Positions 49,330 to 57,037 of a stretch of 64,000 nucleotides of DNA are shown in pieces (the stretch's first letter is position 1; each line of letters opens with the position of its first letter). The notes below the pieces were generated by a model. The model was not told the origin of the DNA and ran no database searches. It worked only from the letters and a program-made list of their open reading frames with translations. This DNA comes from Streptomyces bottropensis ATCC 25435 (GTDB lineage: Bacteria; Actinomycetota; Actinomycetes; Streptomycetales; Streptomycetaceae), in contig NZ_KB911581.1 of NCBI RefSeq assembly GCF_000383595.1, positions 8,205,519-8,269,518 of the forward strand. The letters run 5' to 3'. The position numbers and the translations under genes were made by a program.

Positions 49330-49752
49330 ATGCTGGTCGCCGAGGCGCAGTCCCTGACCGGCTGTGTCTTCGGATTCCCCGTGCCGCGCGACGGCTCCTG
49401 GTGGCGGGAGTTCGAGGGACCTCTGCCGCAGAACCTCGAGCAACTGACCGCTTCCGGCCATGTCTTCGCCATCACTGAAACCGTTGTCCATCCGCATGAG
49501 CACGCTCACGGGCTCGCTCGCCGCCTGCAGGAGCGTCTGCTCGCCGACCATCAGGCTTCGCTCGGCGTCACCTTGGTGGATCAGTCCGACCGTCCGGCCC
49601 GTGCCGCCTTTGAGACCTGGGGCTGGCAGGAGGCGGGGCAGATCCTCCGCGCACCGACCGTCCTGTGCGTAGTGCTTCTGCCCCTGGGAGAGCGCACGAC
49701 GGAGCATCCGAACGGCCTCGCCCACAACGCCCGGACCCAACGGCCCAAGTAG
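49330..49752 (+). pseudogene. N-terminally truncated paralogue of the 46695 GNAT-like protein
   Basis: 140 aa beginning at an internal Met. It aligns to the C-terminal two-thirds of the 46695 product: TGCVFGFPVPRDGSWWREFE, ASGHVFAITETVVHPHEHAH, LLADHQASLGVTLVDQSDRP. The first 80 residues found in the full-length paralogue are absent; the sequence before the ATG is unrelated. It abuts the 5' end of the truncated sigma gene, so the same rearrangement may have damaged both. Confidence 0.65.
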
Positions 49753-49975
49753 CCGCCCGCGCCAGGCCGGACGCGGCGCCTACGCAGGCGTGGAGGGGCG
49801 CCGGAACGGGAGCGACGGAGGATCGCGGCAGTGCCTCGTTGTGACATCCGTCGATGTTTGAGATTCTCCGGCCGGGCTACTCAGGAGGGGCGTCCGACGG
49901 CCGTCCTGGACGAAGACACCGGAGAGTTGAGCTCACAGCTCCCGGTGTCGTCCTCTGGAGCACGCACACCGTCAG

Positions 49976-50335
49976 TCATCTCCGGTCCGCCAGATGGAGG
50001 CTCCGCAGTGCTCGGCGTAGCTCCCGCTGCATCGGCTCCGGAAGCGTCCGGTCCTTCGTCGTGGCGACCAGAGCCGCAGCCACGTCCCGGAGCTTGATGT
50101 TGCAGTGCTGCGACAGGTCCACCAGCACGTCCCAGGCCCTCTCGCTGGAACACGGCGCCAGGGCCATCACCATGCCGCGCGCCTGGTCGATCACCGCACG
50201 GCTCACCAGCGCGTGCTCCAACTGTTCGTTCTTGGCACGTAGTTCGACCGCCTCGGACAGCAAAGCCGCGTCCCCCGCCGAAGGCGCAGTTCTCAACAGT
50301 CGCTGTTCTTCACTGGGCGTGGTCAGCTGGTGCAT
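49976..50335 (-). CDS. ANTAR-domain protein (no sensor domain)
   Basis: 119 aa. A short N-terminal coiled segment (LLSEAVELRAKNEQLEHALV) leads into ANTAR: RAVIDQARGMVMALAPCSSE, RAWDVLVDLSQHCNIKLRDV. Paralogous to the 50742 product, from which it is separated by the PRC-barrel gene. The gap 49753-49975 to its right holds nothing recognisable. Confidence 0.85.
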   Translation of the reverse strand: MHQLTTPSEEQRLLRTAPSAGDAALLSEAVELRAKNEQLEHALVSRAVIDQARGMVMALAPCSSERAWDVLVDLSQHCNIKLRDVAAALVATTKDRTLPEPMQRELRRALRSLHLADRR

Positions 50336-50375
50336 GGTGCGTACCTCACAGGGCAGTCATCCTGTCCGTAGGCGG

Positions 50376-50732
50376 TCAGCGGCGCGCCAGTTGCCGTTCG
50401 CCGGCCGCACCGGGCTCGTAGGCCAGTCCGTAGTGCTTGAAGATCGCTTCCTCCTGCTCGGCGGGCAGCACGTCGTCGGTGCCGATCGAAGGGGCCTGCT
50501 TCACCAGCGCTTTGACATAGCCGACCCTGAGATAGCCCGGCCCGGCGATCGCGTCCTCAAGGGGCACGAAGACCAGCCGGTGCCGGGTGGGCAGTCCGGT
50601 CCGTACCGTGGCCATGGCCGGCTCATCGGTGGTGGTGTCCACATAGACCGCCTCCAGGACACCGATCTTGTGCGACTCGGTGTCGACGACATCGCGGTTG
50701 CGCCATTCTCGGACGTCGGCTGCGTGAATCAC
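50376..50732 (-). CDS. PRC-barrel domain protein
   Basis: 118 aa. The PRC-barrel beta structure reads VREWRNRDVVDTESHKIGVL, EAVYVDTTTDEPAMATVRTG, HRLVFVPLEDAIAGPGYLRV. The C-terminal part has the acidic AEQEEAIFKHYGLAYEPG helix typical of Streptomyces stress-island PRC proteins. It is soluble and its role is unknown. It sits between two ANTAR-only genes, all on the minus strand with gaps of 9-40 bp, and probably forms an operon with them. Confidence 0.9.
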   Translation of the reverse strand: MIHAADVREWRNRDVVDTESHKIGVLEAVYVDTTTDEPAMATVRTGLPTRHRLVFVPLEDAIAGPGYLRVGYVKALVKQAPSIGTDDVLPAEQEEAIFKHYGLAYEPGAAGERQLARR

Positions 50733-50741
50733 GGCCCCTCC

Positions 50742-51134
50742 CTACCTGGACGATCCGCCTGGTTGTCGTGAGCCGCACCCCTGGTTTTCCGCGTGAAATC
50801 GCCGCAGCGTACGACGTAGCGCCCGCTGCATGTGTGCCGGGAGCGGCTTGCCCTCCCAGGCGGCGACCAGGGCCGCGGCCACCTCCGGAAGTCTGGCGTC
50901 GCACTTCCGTGAGACATCCACCAGCAGCTTCCTGGCCGCCCCGCGGCGGCAGGGGGTCAGGACCATCACCATGCCGCGGGCCTGGTCGATGACCGCACGG
51001 CCGGCCAACGCCCGCCGCAGCTGATCGTTCTCAGCGCGCAGTGCGACGACGTCCTGTCCCGCCGGCGTGTTCCCCCACGTGGCCTCGGCCCGCAGATCCC
51101 ACCACTCCTGTTGGATCATGGTTGTGCGTTGCAT
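50742..51134 (-). CDS. ANTAR-domain protein (no sensor domain)
   Basis: 130 aa from ATG 51134 with AGAGGTG upstream; the longer upstream frame is not supported. It has VVALRAENDQLRRALAGRAV, then IDQARGMVMVLTPCRRGAAR, KLLVDVSRKCDARLPEVAAA. Close paralogue of the 49976 product. First gene of the ANTAR-PRC-ANTAR unit. Confidence 0.85.
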   Translation of the reverse strand: MQRTTMIQQEWWDLRAEATWGNTPAGQDVVALRAENDQLRRALAGRAVIDQARGMVMVLTPCRRGAARKLLVDVSRKCDARLPEVAAALVAAWEGKPLPAHMQRALRRTLRRFHAENQGCGSRQPGGSSR

Positions 51135-51217
51135 GGCATGCACCTCTTCACGATCTCGACGTGTCCGGCCCGGCTGAAGCCGTCCGGGAACCGCTGGCTG
51201 CCGAACAGCTTCACGGG

Positions 51218-51496
51218 TCACCTGCGATGTTCGTGGTCCCGACGGTCCTCGCGCCGCCAGCGCGCCCGGTGCTGACGGCTGTAGCGGCGGTCCCAGCGTT
51301 CCTGACGATTCCGGCGCTCCTGGTAGTCCCGGTAGTCCCCGAGATCGGAACTGCCGCCACGGCTCAGGCCTCCGCCACGATCGCGGCGGTAGCGGGTGGC
51401 GCCGTAGACCAGCACCGCCGCGGCCACCCACCAGATGGGATTGAGGAAGCCGAAGCCGAACAGGACCACGATGAGGACGAGGAGCAGGACGAACAT
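51218..51496 (-). CDS. Small hydrophobic protein with a charged tail
   Basis: 92 aa. Two short membrane segments form a hairpin at the N-terminus (FVLLLVLIVVLFGFGFLN, WWVAAAVLVYGATRY). The second half is almost entirely Arg/Asp/Glu/Gln (YQERRNRQERWDRRYSRQHR). The N-terminal hairpin is very like the 52203 product on the other strand, suggesting duplication. Such peptides are common in Streptomyces stress loci; function unknown. Confidence 0.7.
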   Translation of the reverse strand: MFVLLLVLIVVLFGFGFLNPIWWVAAAVLVYGATRYRRDRGGGLSRGGSSDLGDYRDYQERRNRQERWDRRYSRQHRARWRREDRRDHEHRR

Positions 51497-51873
51497 GGTG
51501 GGCCTCCCCGGGAGCAGAACACAGCATCGATACCGGGGACTGGGGCCTCACCCCAGAGCGTAGTCCCTCCCAGAGGCTGCGGATACGGCGCGACGTCAGC
51601 GCGTCCTGCTCGGTATGGATGGCTGCTTGACACCTGTCGGGGAACTGCTGCGAGGACTAGCGTGCGACATGGCCCCTGCCCCCGGCAGCGTCGCACTGCC
51701 AGCGCTCTCCCCAGAGAGCGCACCCTGTGCATCGGTGCCGGAACCCGCCGCGTCACGAGCGAGGCCGTTCCCGCACGCGCCCATCGTCACGATCCCGGCG
51801 CAGCTGATGCGCCCCGAGCGGGCACCGATCTGCTGCCCGCCACGTCGCACGCATCCCACAACAGGCGGTACGT
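51497..51873. other. Intergenic region in the island
   Basis: 377 bp. An open frame from ATG 51615 exists but lacks a ribosome site and shows no recognisable protein sequence. No repeats or hairpins of note. Confidence 0.5.
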
Positions 51874-52086
51874 ATGTACGCGCTGATCGTTCCGGCTTCG
51901 ACCCCCTTCGTCCTGCTCGCCGTCGTGATGGCCCTGTCCTGGTGGGAGGACCACATTCCGCCGACGCCGCCGGCCGAGCCGGACGAACCCCTCACCGAGG
52001 CCCCGTTCACCCCGGCGGCCCCAGCCCAGCCCCCACGCCTCGTCAGTGTCGACACCGCGTTGACAAGGGACGTGGCCGGGCGTTGA
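51874..52086 (+). CDS. Small single-pass membrane protein
   Basis: 70 aa. MYALIVPASTPFVLLAVVMA begins a membrane segment, followed by LSWWEDHI and a Pro/Glu-rich extracytoplasmic or cytoplasmic tail. The ribosome site is weak (GGCGGTACGT). The pattern is familiar from Streptomyces small membrane proteins but has no known function. Confidence 0.6.
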   Translation: MYALIVPASTPFVLLAVVMALSWWEDHIPPTPPAEPDEPLTEAPFTPAAPAQPPRLVSVDTALTRDVAGR

Positions 52087-52202
52087 CTGACAGCACGGCG
52101 TAGGGCTATGCCACTCCGGATCATTCGGGCGACGCATTCCACCTTCCCGCTTCGCCCGGACCCCGCGGAACCAGGAAATCCCCGCGATCTGGAGGCCCGG
52201 CA

Positions 52203-52370
52203 ATGTTCTGGATTCTTCTCCTTCTGCTGATCCTGGTGGTCTTCGGATTCGGCTTCACGATGCAGATCCTGTGGTGGGTCGGGGCCGTCCTGCTGGTCGT
52301 CTGGATCGTCGGCTTCGCCATGCGCGGGCGCCAAGGTGGCAGGCGCCGGTACAGCCGCAGCCGCAGGTAA
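52203..52370 (+). CDS. Small hydrophobic protein
   Basis: 55 aa from ATG 52203, with GGAGG upstream. Two membrane segments (FWILLLLLILVVFGFGF and LWWVGAVLLVVWIVGFAM) and a basic tail ending RRRYSRSRR. Like the 51218 product. Probably expressed with csbD just downstream, as similar peptide/CsbD pairs occur in stress loci. Confidence 0.7.
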   Translation: MFWILLLLLILVVFGFGFTMQILWWVGAVLLVVWIVGFAMRGRQGGRRRYSRSRR

Positions 52371-52456
52371 TCCACTCCACGCACGATCTCACCCCGCGGG
52401 ATTAACAGCCTGCAGATCACGCGCGAAGCCCTCCAGTGGACATGCAGAGGACAGCC

Positions 52457-52630
52457 ATGAGCATCGCACAGACGATCAAGCACAAGACCCAGGAATTCAA
52501 GGGCCGGATCACCGAACGCATCGGCCGGACCACCCGCAATCGGCGACTGCAGCGCGAAGGCAGGACCGACCGGGCCCTCGGAAGCCTGAAGCAGGCCAGC
52601 GACAAGGCCAAGGACGCTTTCAGGCGCTGA
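52457..52630 (+). CDS. CsbD-like stress protein
   Basis: 57 aa from ATG 52457 with GAGGA upstream. The sequence is an amphipathic CsbD-type helix bundle: KTQEFKGRITERIGRTTRNR, LQREGRTDRALGSLKQASDK, AKDAFRR. CsbD proteins are small, abundant general-stress proteins in SigB-type regulons. It fits the SigB-like theme of the island. Confidence 0.85.
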   Translation: MSIAQTIKHKTQEFKGRITERIGRTTRNRRLQREGRTDRALGSLKQASDKAKDAFRR

Positions 52631-52754
52631 CCACATGCGCCCCAGGTGGTGCCCACGTCGAGTGGGCGCCACCCGGCCGACCTCGATGCTCAATGAGCCG
52701 ACGGGAATTGACGGCAATGAAGCAGACCAACGAGCGAACCGAGAGCCAGAGAAG

Positions 52755-53148
52755 GCAGCCCTGTTCACCGTCGTGATCGTCATCGGCCTGGCCGGCCTCC
52801 TTTCCCTCGGACGCAGGCGAGCGCGAAGCGGTGGCGGGTGCGGGCTGAAGCGGCGCTTCGGGCCCGAGTACGCCCGGCCCGTGCTCTCGCCCGCCACGAC
52901 TGCGATATCCGGGCAGCCGAGCAGGAACTCGGCGAGCGCGTGGAACGGCACGGCTCCCTCACCGGGCAGCCTGTCACCCGAAGCCCGCGAGCACTACGTG
53001 ACTCAATGAACCACTGTCCAGGAGCAGTTCGTCGAATCACCGCAGCAGGCCGTCACCGAGGCAGACACGCTCCTGGCACGCCTGGCAAGGGACCGCGGCT
53101 TCCCCGACGGCGAGCAGTTCGAGGACCAGATCGCCGCCCTGTCTCCCC
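52755..53148 (+). pseudogene. Frameshifted remnant of a membrane-anchored hypothetical protein
   Basis: Reads LFTVVIVIGLAGLLSLGRRR and LKRRFGPEYARPVL in one frame, then HDCDIRAAEQELGERVERHG in another, then QEQFVESPQQAVTEADTLLA, RLARDRGFPDGEQFEDQIAA LS. I recognise this as a common Streptomyces protein with an N-terminal membrane helix and a conserved GFPDGEQFEDQIAALS motif; it normally continues with HHA-type residues, but here it runs into phosphatase sequence at 53149. At least two frameshifts are visible. Confidence 0.6.
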
Positions 53149-53584
53149 TTCCGGATGCGCAGATGATGATCCTGGACATCACCACAGGTCGGCTGCAGTG
53201 GGTCAACGCAGGCCATCCGGCCCCGCTCCTGATCCGTGACCGCGCCGTACTGGACCGGCTGGAGGGCCCGACCACGTTGCCGGTCGGCTTCGGCGGCCAG
53301 GAGCCGGTGGTCAGCGAGCGGATGCTGCAGCCCGGGGACCGGTTGCTGTGCTTCACCGACGGCCTGATCGAGGAGCACCACACCGGCGGGAGACAGTTCG
53401 GAGGGAGCAGCCCATCGAGTGGACCAACCGGATCCTCCACGACCGCACCGAGGTACGGGCGGTGGTACGAGCGCTCTCCCACGCCCTGAAACAGGAACGC
53501 GGCAGCACCACGACCGACGACGCGGCCATCCTCCTCATCGAGTGGCGAGGCGGCGACGCCGATCACCTCGCCACCCTCGACTGA
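53149..53584 (+). pseudogene. C-terminal fragment of a PP2C (SpoIIE-type) phosphatase
   Basis: Starts abruptly after the preceding remnant: MMILDITTGRLQWVNAGHPA, then LLIRDRAVLDRLEGPTTLPV and MLQPGDRLLCFTDGLIEEHH, the classic PP2C/RsbU-SpoIIE end with G-H-P-A-P and T-D-G-L. Near 53400 the frame changes; after it come QPIEWTNRILHDRTEVRAVV and STTTDDAAILLIEWRGG to the stop codon at 53584. The upstream half of the catalytic domain with the metal-binding DG motif is missing. Inactive. Confidence 0.75.
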
Positions 53585-53875
53585 GCCCGCAACGATGCAC
53601 CGGCTCCCTCGTTGAAGCCTGCCGCTGACCTGGATTTTCGTACCCAAGGTCGCTGTCAGGCGGACAGACGCGCGGCGATCCCCTGGGTGCGGAAAGGGTG
53701 GTGGCGGCGAATGAGACGGACCCGGGCCGTCAGGCCCAGGAATCGGTAGCCGTGGCCGGGCAGACGGTAGCCGTGGCCGGGCGGGGACTCCGTGGTCGTC
53801 GAACCGCTCGAAGGTACGCCAGTGACGTGAGGATCGGGTCGGGCCGGGGACTGGTCGAGGGCTTTCGGGAGCCGG
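53585..53875. other. Intergenic region
   Basis: 291 bp. Only a short direct repeat, GGTAGCCGTGGCCGGGC twice near 53746-53780, stands out. Confidence 0.5.
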
Positions 53876-54046
53876 TCAGCGGGCCGGGCGCCGGGTGGAG
53901 CGCCAGATGGAGCGGGCCACCAGGTAGAGCAGATCGACGATGAGAAGCAGTACGCCGATGGACATCAGGTAGAGCATGCCGTCGACGGCCTCGCCGATGG
54001 CGACCAGAGCGATTCCGGCGATGAACAGGATCAGGAAGAGGACCAT
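53876..54046 (-). CDS. Small membrane protein
   Basis: 56 aa from ATG 54046, with AGGAGG upstream. Two membrane segments (VLFLILFIAGIALVAIGEAV and LYLMSIGVLLLIVDLLYLVA) and a basic C-terminus. The GEAVDGMLY turn is unusual. Function unknown; likely part of the envelope-stress group to its right. Confidence 0.65.
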   Translation of the reverse strand: MVLFLILFIAGIALVAIGEAVDGMLYLMSIGVLLLIVDLLYLVARSIWRSTRRPAR

Positions 54047-54171
54047 GAGGGGATGCCTCCTGGGAAGAACCGTGCGAGATCTGCGTGGTCTCTCGGTACG
54101 GCAGGACACACTGTGCCTGTGCTCGATGTCGCGTCGGCCGAGGGGTGATACGTGACGGCCCCGGCGCACAA

Positions 54172-54196
54172 GGCCGCCACCATGGTGGTGGCGGCC
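54172..54196. terminator. Perfect hairpin in the gap before amaP
   Basis: GGCCGCCACC pairs with GGTGGCGGCC across ATGGT. It lies in the 358-bp gap 54047-54404, which holds no gene. It could end the minus-strand Asp23 operon. Confidence 0.55.
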
Positions 54197-54404
54197 TCCG
54201 CCGACGGCGTGCCCCACCGACCCCAGGGTTCTCAGGTGGTGCCGACGACGGCCAAGGCCGGTGTCCTCGAGCACGCCGTCAGCAAAGCGGGTGCGCCAGG
54301 CAGCGTGCTGTTCGTTTGATCCTCCGCATGCCAGAACGCTCGGGTTCCAGAAATCCTGGGCGCCTCGCAGCCGGTACGCCCACGGGGCTTCGGCCCAGGG
54401 GATC

Positions 54405-54998
54405 TCAGGCGGTGCGTTTGGCGCGGTGGCGGGCTTCCCGGAGCCGGACCTTCGAGGGGAGGCGGTCCAGGCCGGCCGAGTCTCGTGCGTGTGCGAGTGT
54501 TTCGCGGCTCAGTTGCCCAAGAGCCCGTGCTGGATCGGCGTGGGGTTCCAGCAGCAGCCGCACGCGTGCAGTGGGAGCGGTACGTCGGCCCGTCAGCCGT
54601 ACATGAGCCCGTGAGACCCCGTCCAGGGCTTGCGCCTCTTCCTCGATGACGTTCTCCAGTGTGCGGCCGTCGAGCCGGGCTGCCGCGCCGTCTTCGCTGT
54701 CGACGAGGACCCGGTCCAGGCGGTGTCTGCGTTGCGCGAGGAGCCACCACAGCAGCAGGGCCAGCAGCACGGCGAGCACCGCGATGACGGTCGGCCACCA
54801 CCAGCCTTCGTCCCGCCACCGGGTGCGTCCCTCGGTGCCCAGCACCACATCGTCCGGCCCACGGAAGGGCCACCAGTCCGGCACGTCGAAATCCCAGTGG
54901 CGTTGCAGGTCCAATGCGCCCAGCAGTACGCCGCCGCCCAGGGCGAACAGTCCGAGGCCGAGCAGTCCGAGCAGCACCCGGTTCGCCGTTTTGAGCAT
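54405..54998 (-). CDS. AmaP-like alkaline-shock membrane anchor
   Basis: 197 aa. Two membrane segments (LLGLLGLGLFALGGGVLLGA and VIAVLAVLLALLLWWLLA) separated by a Trp-rich extracytoplasmic loop, then a roughly 100-residue cytosolic domain with LENVIEEEAQALDGVSRAHV. This is the layout of AmaP, which anchors Asp23 to the membrane in staphylococci. Last gene of the five-gene minus-strand cluster that includes two Asp23-family proteins. Confidence 0.82.
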   Translation of the reverse strand: MLKTANRVLLGLLGLGLFALGGGVLLGALDLQRHWDFDVPDWWPFRGPDDVVLGTEGRTRWRDEGWWWPTVIAVLAVLLALLLWWLLAQRRHRLDRVLVDSEDGAAARLDGRTLENVIEEEAQALDGVSRAHVRLTGRRTAPTARVRLLLEPHADPARALGQLSRETLAHARDSAGLDRLPSKVRLREARHRAKRTA

Positions 54999-55007
54999 CG
55001 GATCACC

Positions 55008-55700
55008 TCAGCCCTTCTTGGGGCGCCGAACGCGCACGGCCAGTGTGGGTTGCCGGGCCAGGCCCAAGGACGTCACGGCTTCGCCCAGCTCGGCGTGCAG
55101 GTCCGCGCGGACCTCCTCGAGGTCGCGGAAATGGGCCCGTGCCCGGGCTTTGACCTTCCGGCGGCCGACATCGACCTGTGCCGACTGGACACCGGGCACC
55201 TGCATGGCCCGGTCGCGCAGAACCAGGGCAGCCGCGCGGCGGTCAAGCCCGGCTCGGACGTCCTCTGCCCCAGGGATACCGGTGGGCCGCCGCATGGGCA
55301 GCAGCCGGCGCAGTCCCGGCGTCACCGCCAGCAGGAAAAGCCACAAGCCGAGGGCCATCGCCACCGCGGCCCCGACGATCATCCAGACGTCGTCCAGAGG
55401 CCGTGTGGCCAGTTCCTCGGCGAGCCGCCGCCGCCAACGCATCGCATTCCGGCCTGCCCGCACCGCGACCACGTCATACAGGAGAAATCCGACGGCCGCG
55501 GCGGACAGCAGGGCTGCCAAGGCCGCGGGAATCCGCCGCGACGACCAGAAACGGTGCGCCGACCGGCCTGATCCGTCGATCGCCTTCCTAGGGCCCTCGG
55601 CCGCCCCCGGGGTGCCGTCGGCGGACGGAGCCGCCTGTTGTCCCGGATCGGAGGAGAGGTCACTGGCACCGGTCGGCTGCCGTGAGGTGTTCACGCTCAT
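55008..55700 (-). CDS. DUF6286-type membrane protein
   Basis: 230 aa from ATG 55700 (ATGA overlap with the Asp23 gene). N-terminal 55 residues are disordered, followed by two membrane segments (IPAALAALLSAAAVGFLLYD and MIVGAAVAMALGLWLFLLAV) and a cytosolic domain with GLDRRAAALVLRDRAMQVPG and VKARARAHFRDLEEVRADLH. The cytosolic domain resembles the AmaP/Asp23-like fold. I recall it as DUF6286, always beside Asp23-like genes in Streptomyces. Confidence 0.8.
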   Translation of the reverse strand: MSVNTSRQPTGASDLSSDPGQQAAPSADGTPGAAEGPRKAIDGSGRSAHRFWSSRRIPAALAALLSAAAVGFLLYDVVAVRAGRNAMRWRRRLAEELATRPLDDVWMIVGAAVAMALGLWLFLLAVTPGLRRLLPMRRPTGIPGAEDVRAGLDRRAAALVLRDRAMQVPGVQSAQVDVGRRKVKARARAHFRDLEEVRADLHAELGEAVTSLGLARQPTLAVRVRRPKKG

Positions 55701-56140
55701 CTCACCCTCTGCCGGTCCGTGTGCCGCGTATGCGCCGAGTGCAGTTGCTGGACCGATACCGCGAGGTCGGACACCTCCATGCCGGCCCATGCCCTGATCC
55801 GTTCGGTGACTTCCCGGCGCACCGCGGCGCACTGCGCCCCGATGTCGGACGGATAGCCGAGTTCGACGGTGATGTGCAGCCGTGCCTCGCCGAGCACCGC
55901 CGGCCGTCCGGCGGACCCGGCGTCCCGTCCTGCGTTGGTCCGTTCCGGTGCACGCCGTACGGATGTGCTCACGTGTGGCGTCCGGCGGCCGGGTGGTACG
56001 TGGCCGACCGACTCGGCGAACCGGCTCAGCGCCTCACGCGCCACCCGGGCCGCGATCTTCGCGACGACCCGGTCGGTCACGGCGGTCGCCCCGCGCTCCC
56101 CGCGGGGGACGCCCGGACGCTCATCGGCTTCCCCGCTCAC
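55697..56140 (-). CDS. Asp23/Gls24-family envelope stress protein
   Basis: 147 aa. TDRVVAKIAARVAREALSRF starts the domain; a charged loop interrupts it; the second half has RLHITVELGYPSDIGAQCAA, then RIRAWAGMEVSDLAVSVQQL. It lacks the strong GxY motif of canonical Asp23 and is one of the divergent actinobacterial forms. It overlaps both neighbours by four bases. Confidence 0.8.
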   Translation of the reverse strand: MSGEADERPGVPRGERGATAVTDRVVAKIAARVAREALSRFAESVGHVPPGRRTPHVSTSVRRAPERTNAGRDAGSAGRPAVLGEARLHITVELGYPSDIGAQCAAVRREVTERIRAWAGMEVSDLAVSVQQLHSAHTRHTDRQRVR

Positions 56141-56367
56141 CGCCGCCAGTCTCCCCGAGCCTGTCGCCGGTCGTCGCGGATCCGATCCTGCCGGTCCCGG
56201 CGGCGCACGAAGTCGCCCGGTTCGAGATCACCCTCCATGAACCGTCCGATGACGAGACCGACGAGGCCCAGCCCCAGCACCAGCAGGAAAGCCCAGAAGT
56301 CACCGAAATACGCGGCGAAACCCAGCGCCATTCCGGCCATCAAGCCCACCACGGCCCTGCTCATCAC
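56137..56367 (-). CDS. Small two-helix membrane protein in the Asp23 operon
   Basis: 76 aa. MSRAVVGLMAGMALGFAAYF then FWAFLLVLGLGLVGLVIGRF form two membrane helices, followed by a charged tail ending RRDRQDRIRDDRRQARGDWR. This resembles the DUF2273-like partner of Asp23/AmaP in Gram-positives. ATGA overlap with the next gene. Confidence 0.78.
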   Translation of the reverse strand: MMSRAVVGLMAGMALGFAAYFGDFWAFLLVLGLGLVGLVIGRFMEGDLEPGDFVRRRDRQDRIRDDRRQARGDWRR

Positions 56368-56400
56368 GCGCTCCTTCGCTCAAGCGGGCTGCCGCCCCGG

Positions 56401-56835
56401 CTACTGAATCCGCCGCCGCTCCTCCCCTTCGCCCTCCTCGTCATCCGGCAACTTCACGTCGCTGACCATGAGGTTGACTTCCACGACTTCCCGACCCGCC
56501 ATCCGCTCCACCGCGGAGATCACGTTCTCCCTCACCGCTGCGGCCACGTCCGTGATTGAGACGCCGTACTCGACGACGATCTCCAGATCAATGGCCGCCT
56601 GTAGCTCTCCAACCTCGACACTGACCCCGCGCGTGGCGGACTTGCCACTGCCGCCGCCGGGCATCCGCTCTCGCATGGATCCCATCGAGCGGGCGAATCC
56701 GCTGCCCAGGGCGTAGACGCCTCGTACGTCCCGTGCCGCCATTCCGGCGATCTTCTCCACCACCACATCGGCGACGGTGGTCCGGCCGCGAGAACCGGGC
56801 GCAGCACTGAGCCTGACGCCGGTGTTTTCAGTCAT
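56401..56835 (-). CDS. Asp23/Gls24-family envelope stress protein
   Basis: 144 aa. Closer to canonical Asp23 than its neighbour: TVADVVVEKIAGMAARDVRG, VYALG, then VSVEVGELQAAIDLEIVVEY, GVSITDVAAAVRENVISAVE, VEVNLMVSDVKLPDDEE. Canonical Asp23 is an abundant membrane-associated protein induced by alkali or cell-envelope stress. First gene of the minus-strand cluster, with an AT-rich promoter region just upstream (56880-56915). Confidence 0.9.
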   Translation of the reverse strand: MTENTGVRLSAAPGSRGRTTVADVVVEKIAGMAARDVRGVYALGSGFARSMGSMRERMPGGGSGKSATRGVSVEVGELQAAIDLEIVVEYGVSITDVAAAVRENVISAVERMAGREVVEVNLMVSDVKLPDDEEGEGEERRRIQ

Positions 56836-56879
56836 CGTGATATTCCTCCCTCGCGAGGCCGCCGAGCACTCATTACTCG

Positions 56880-56915
56880 GATTATAGTCTTTTTAGTACC
56901 TTTTATCCGGATATA
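56880..56915. promoter_or_regulatory. AT-rich divergent promoter region of the Asp23 cluster
   Basis: An AT-rich block in a GC-rich background. On the minus strand GACTATAATC contains a perfect TATAAT at about 45 bp from the asp23 start codon. No good -35 box lies at 17 bp. A palindrome TATCCGGATA is at 56904-56913. Confidence 0.5.
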
Positions 56916-57037
56916 GAGCGGGAGGCGGAGCGGTCCGACGAGTGGCCTGAAGTCCCTTCCCCGAGCTCTCGCGGACCCTCCAGGCAGAGCGCAGCGGGAA
57001 GAGAACCGAGCCGTGGAGGAAGAAGGGTGAGAGGCCA

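Noticed and set aside
49831..50097. Plus-strand frame before the ANTAR gene
   Set aside because: It has no recognisable sequence and its second half is antisense to the ANTAR coding region.
51615..52103. Plus-strand frame in the island gap
   Set aside because: No ribosome site, low-complexity Pro/Arg/Ala composition, and it overlaps the better-supported 51874 gene.
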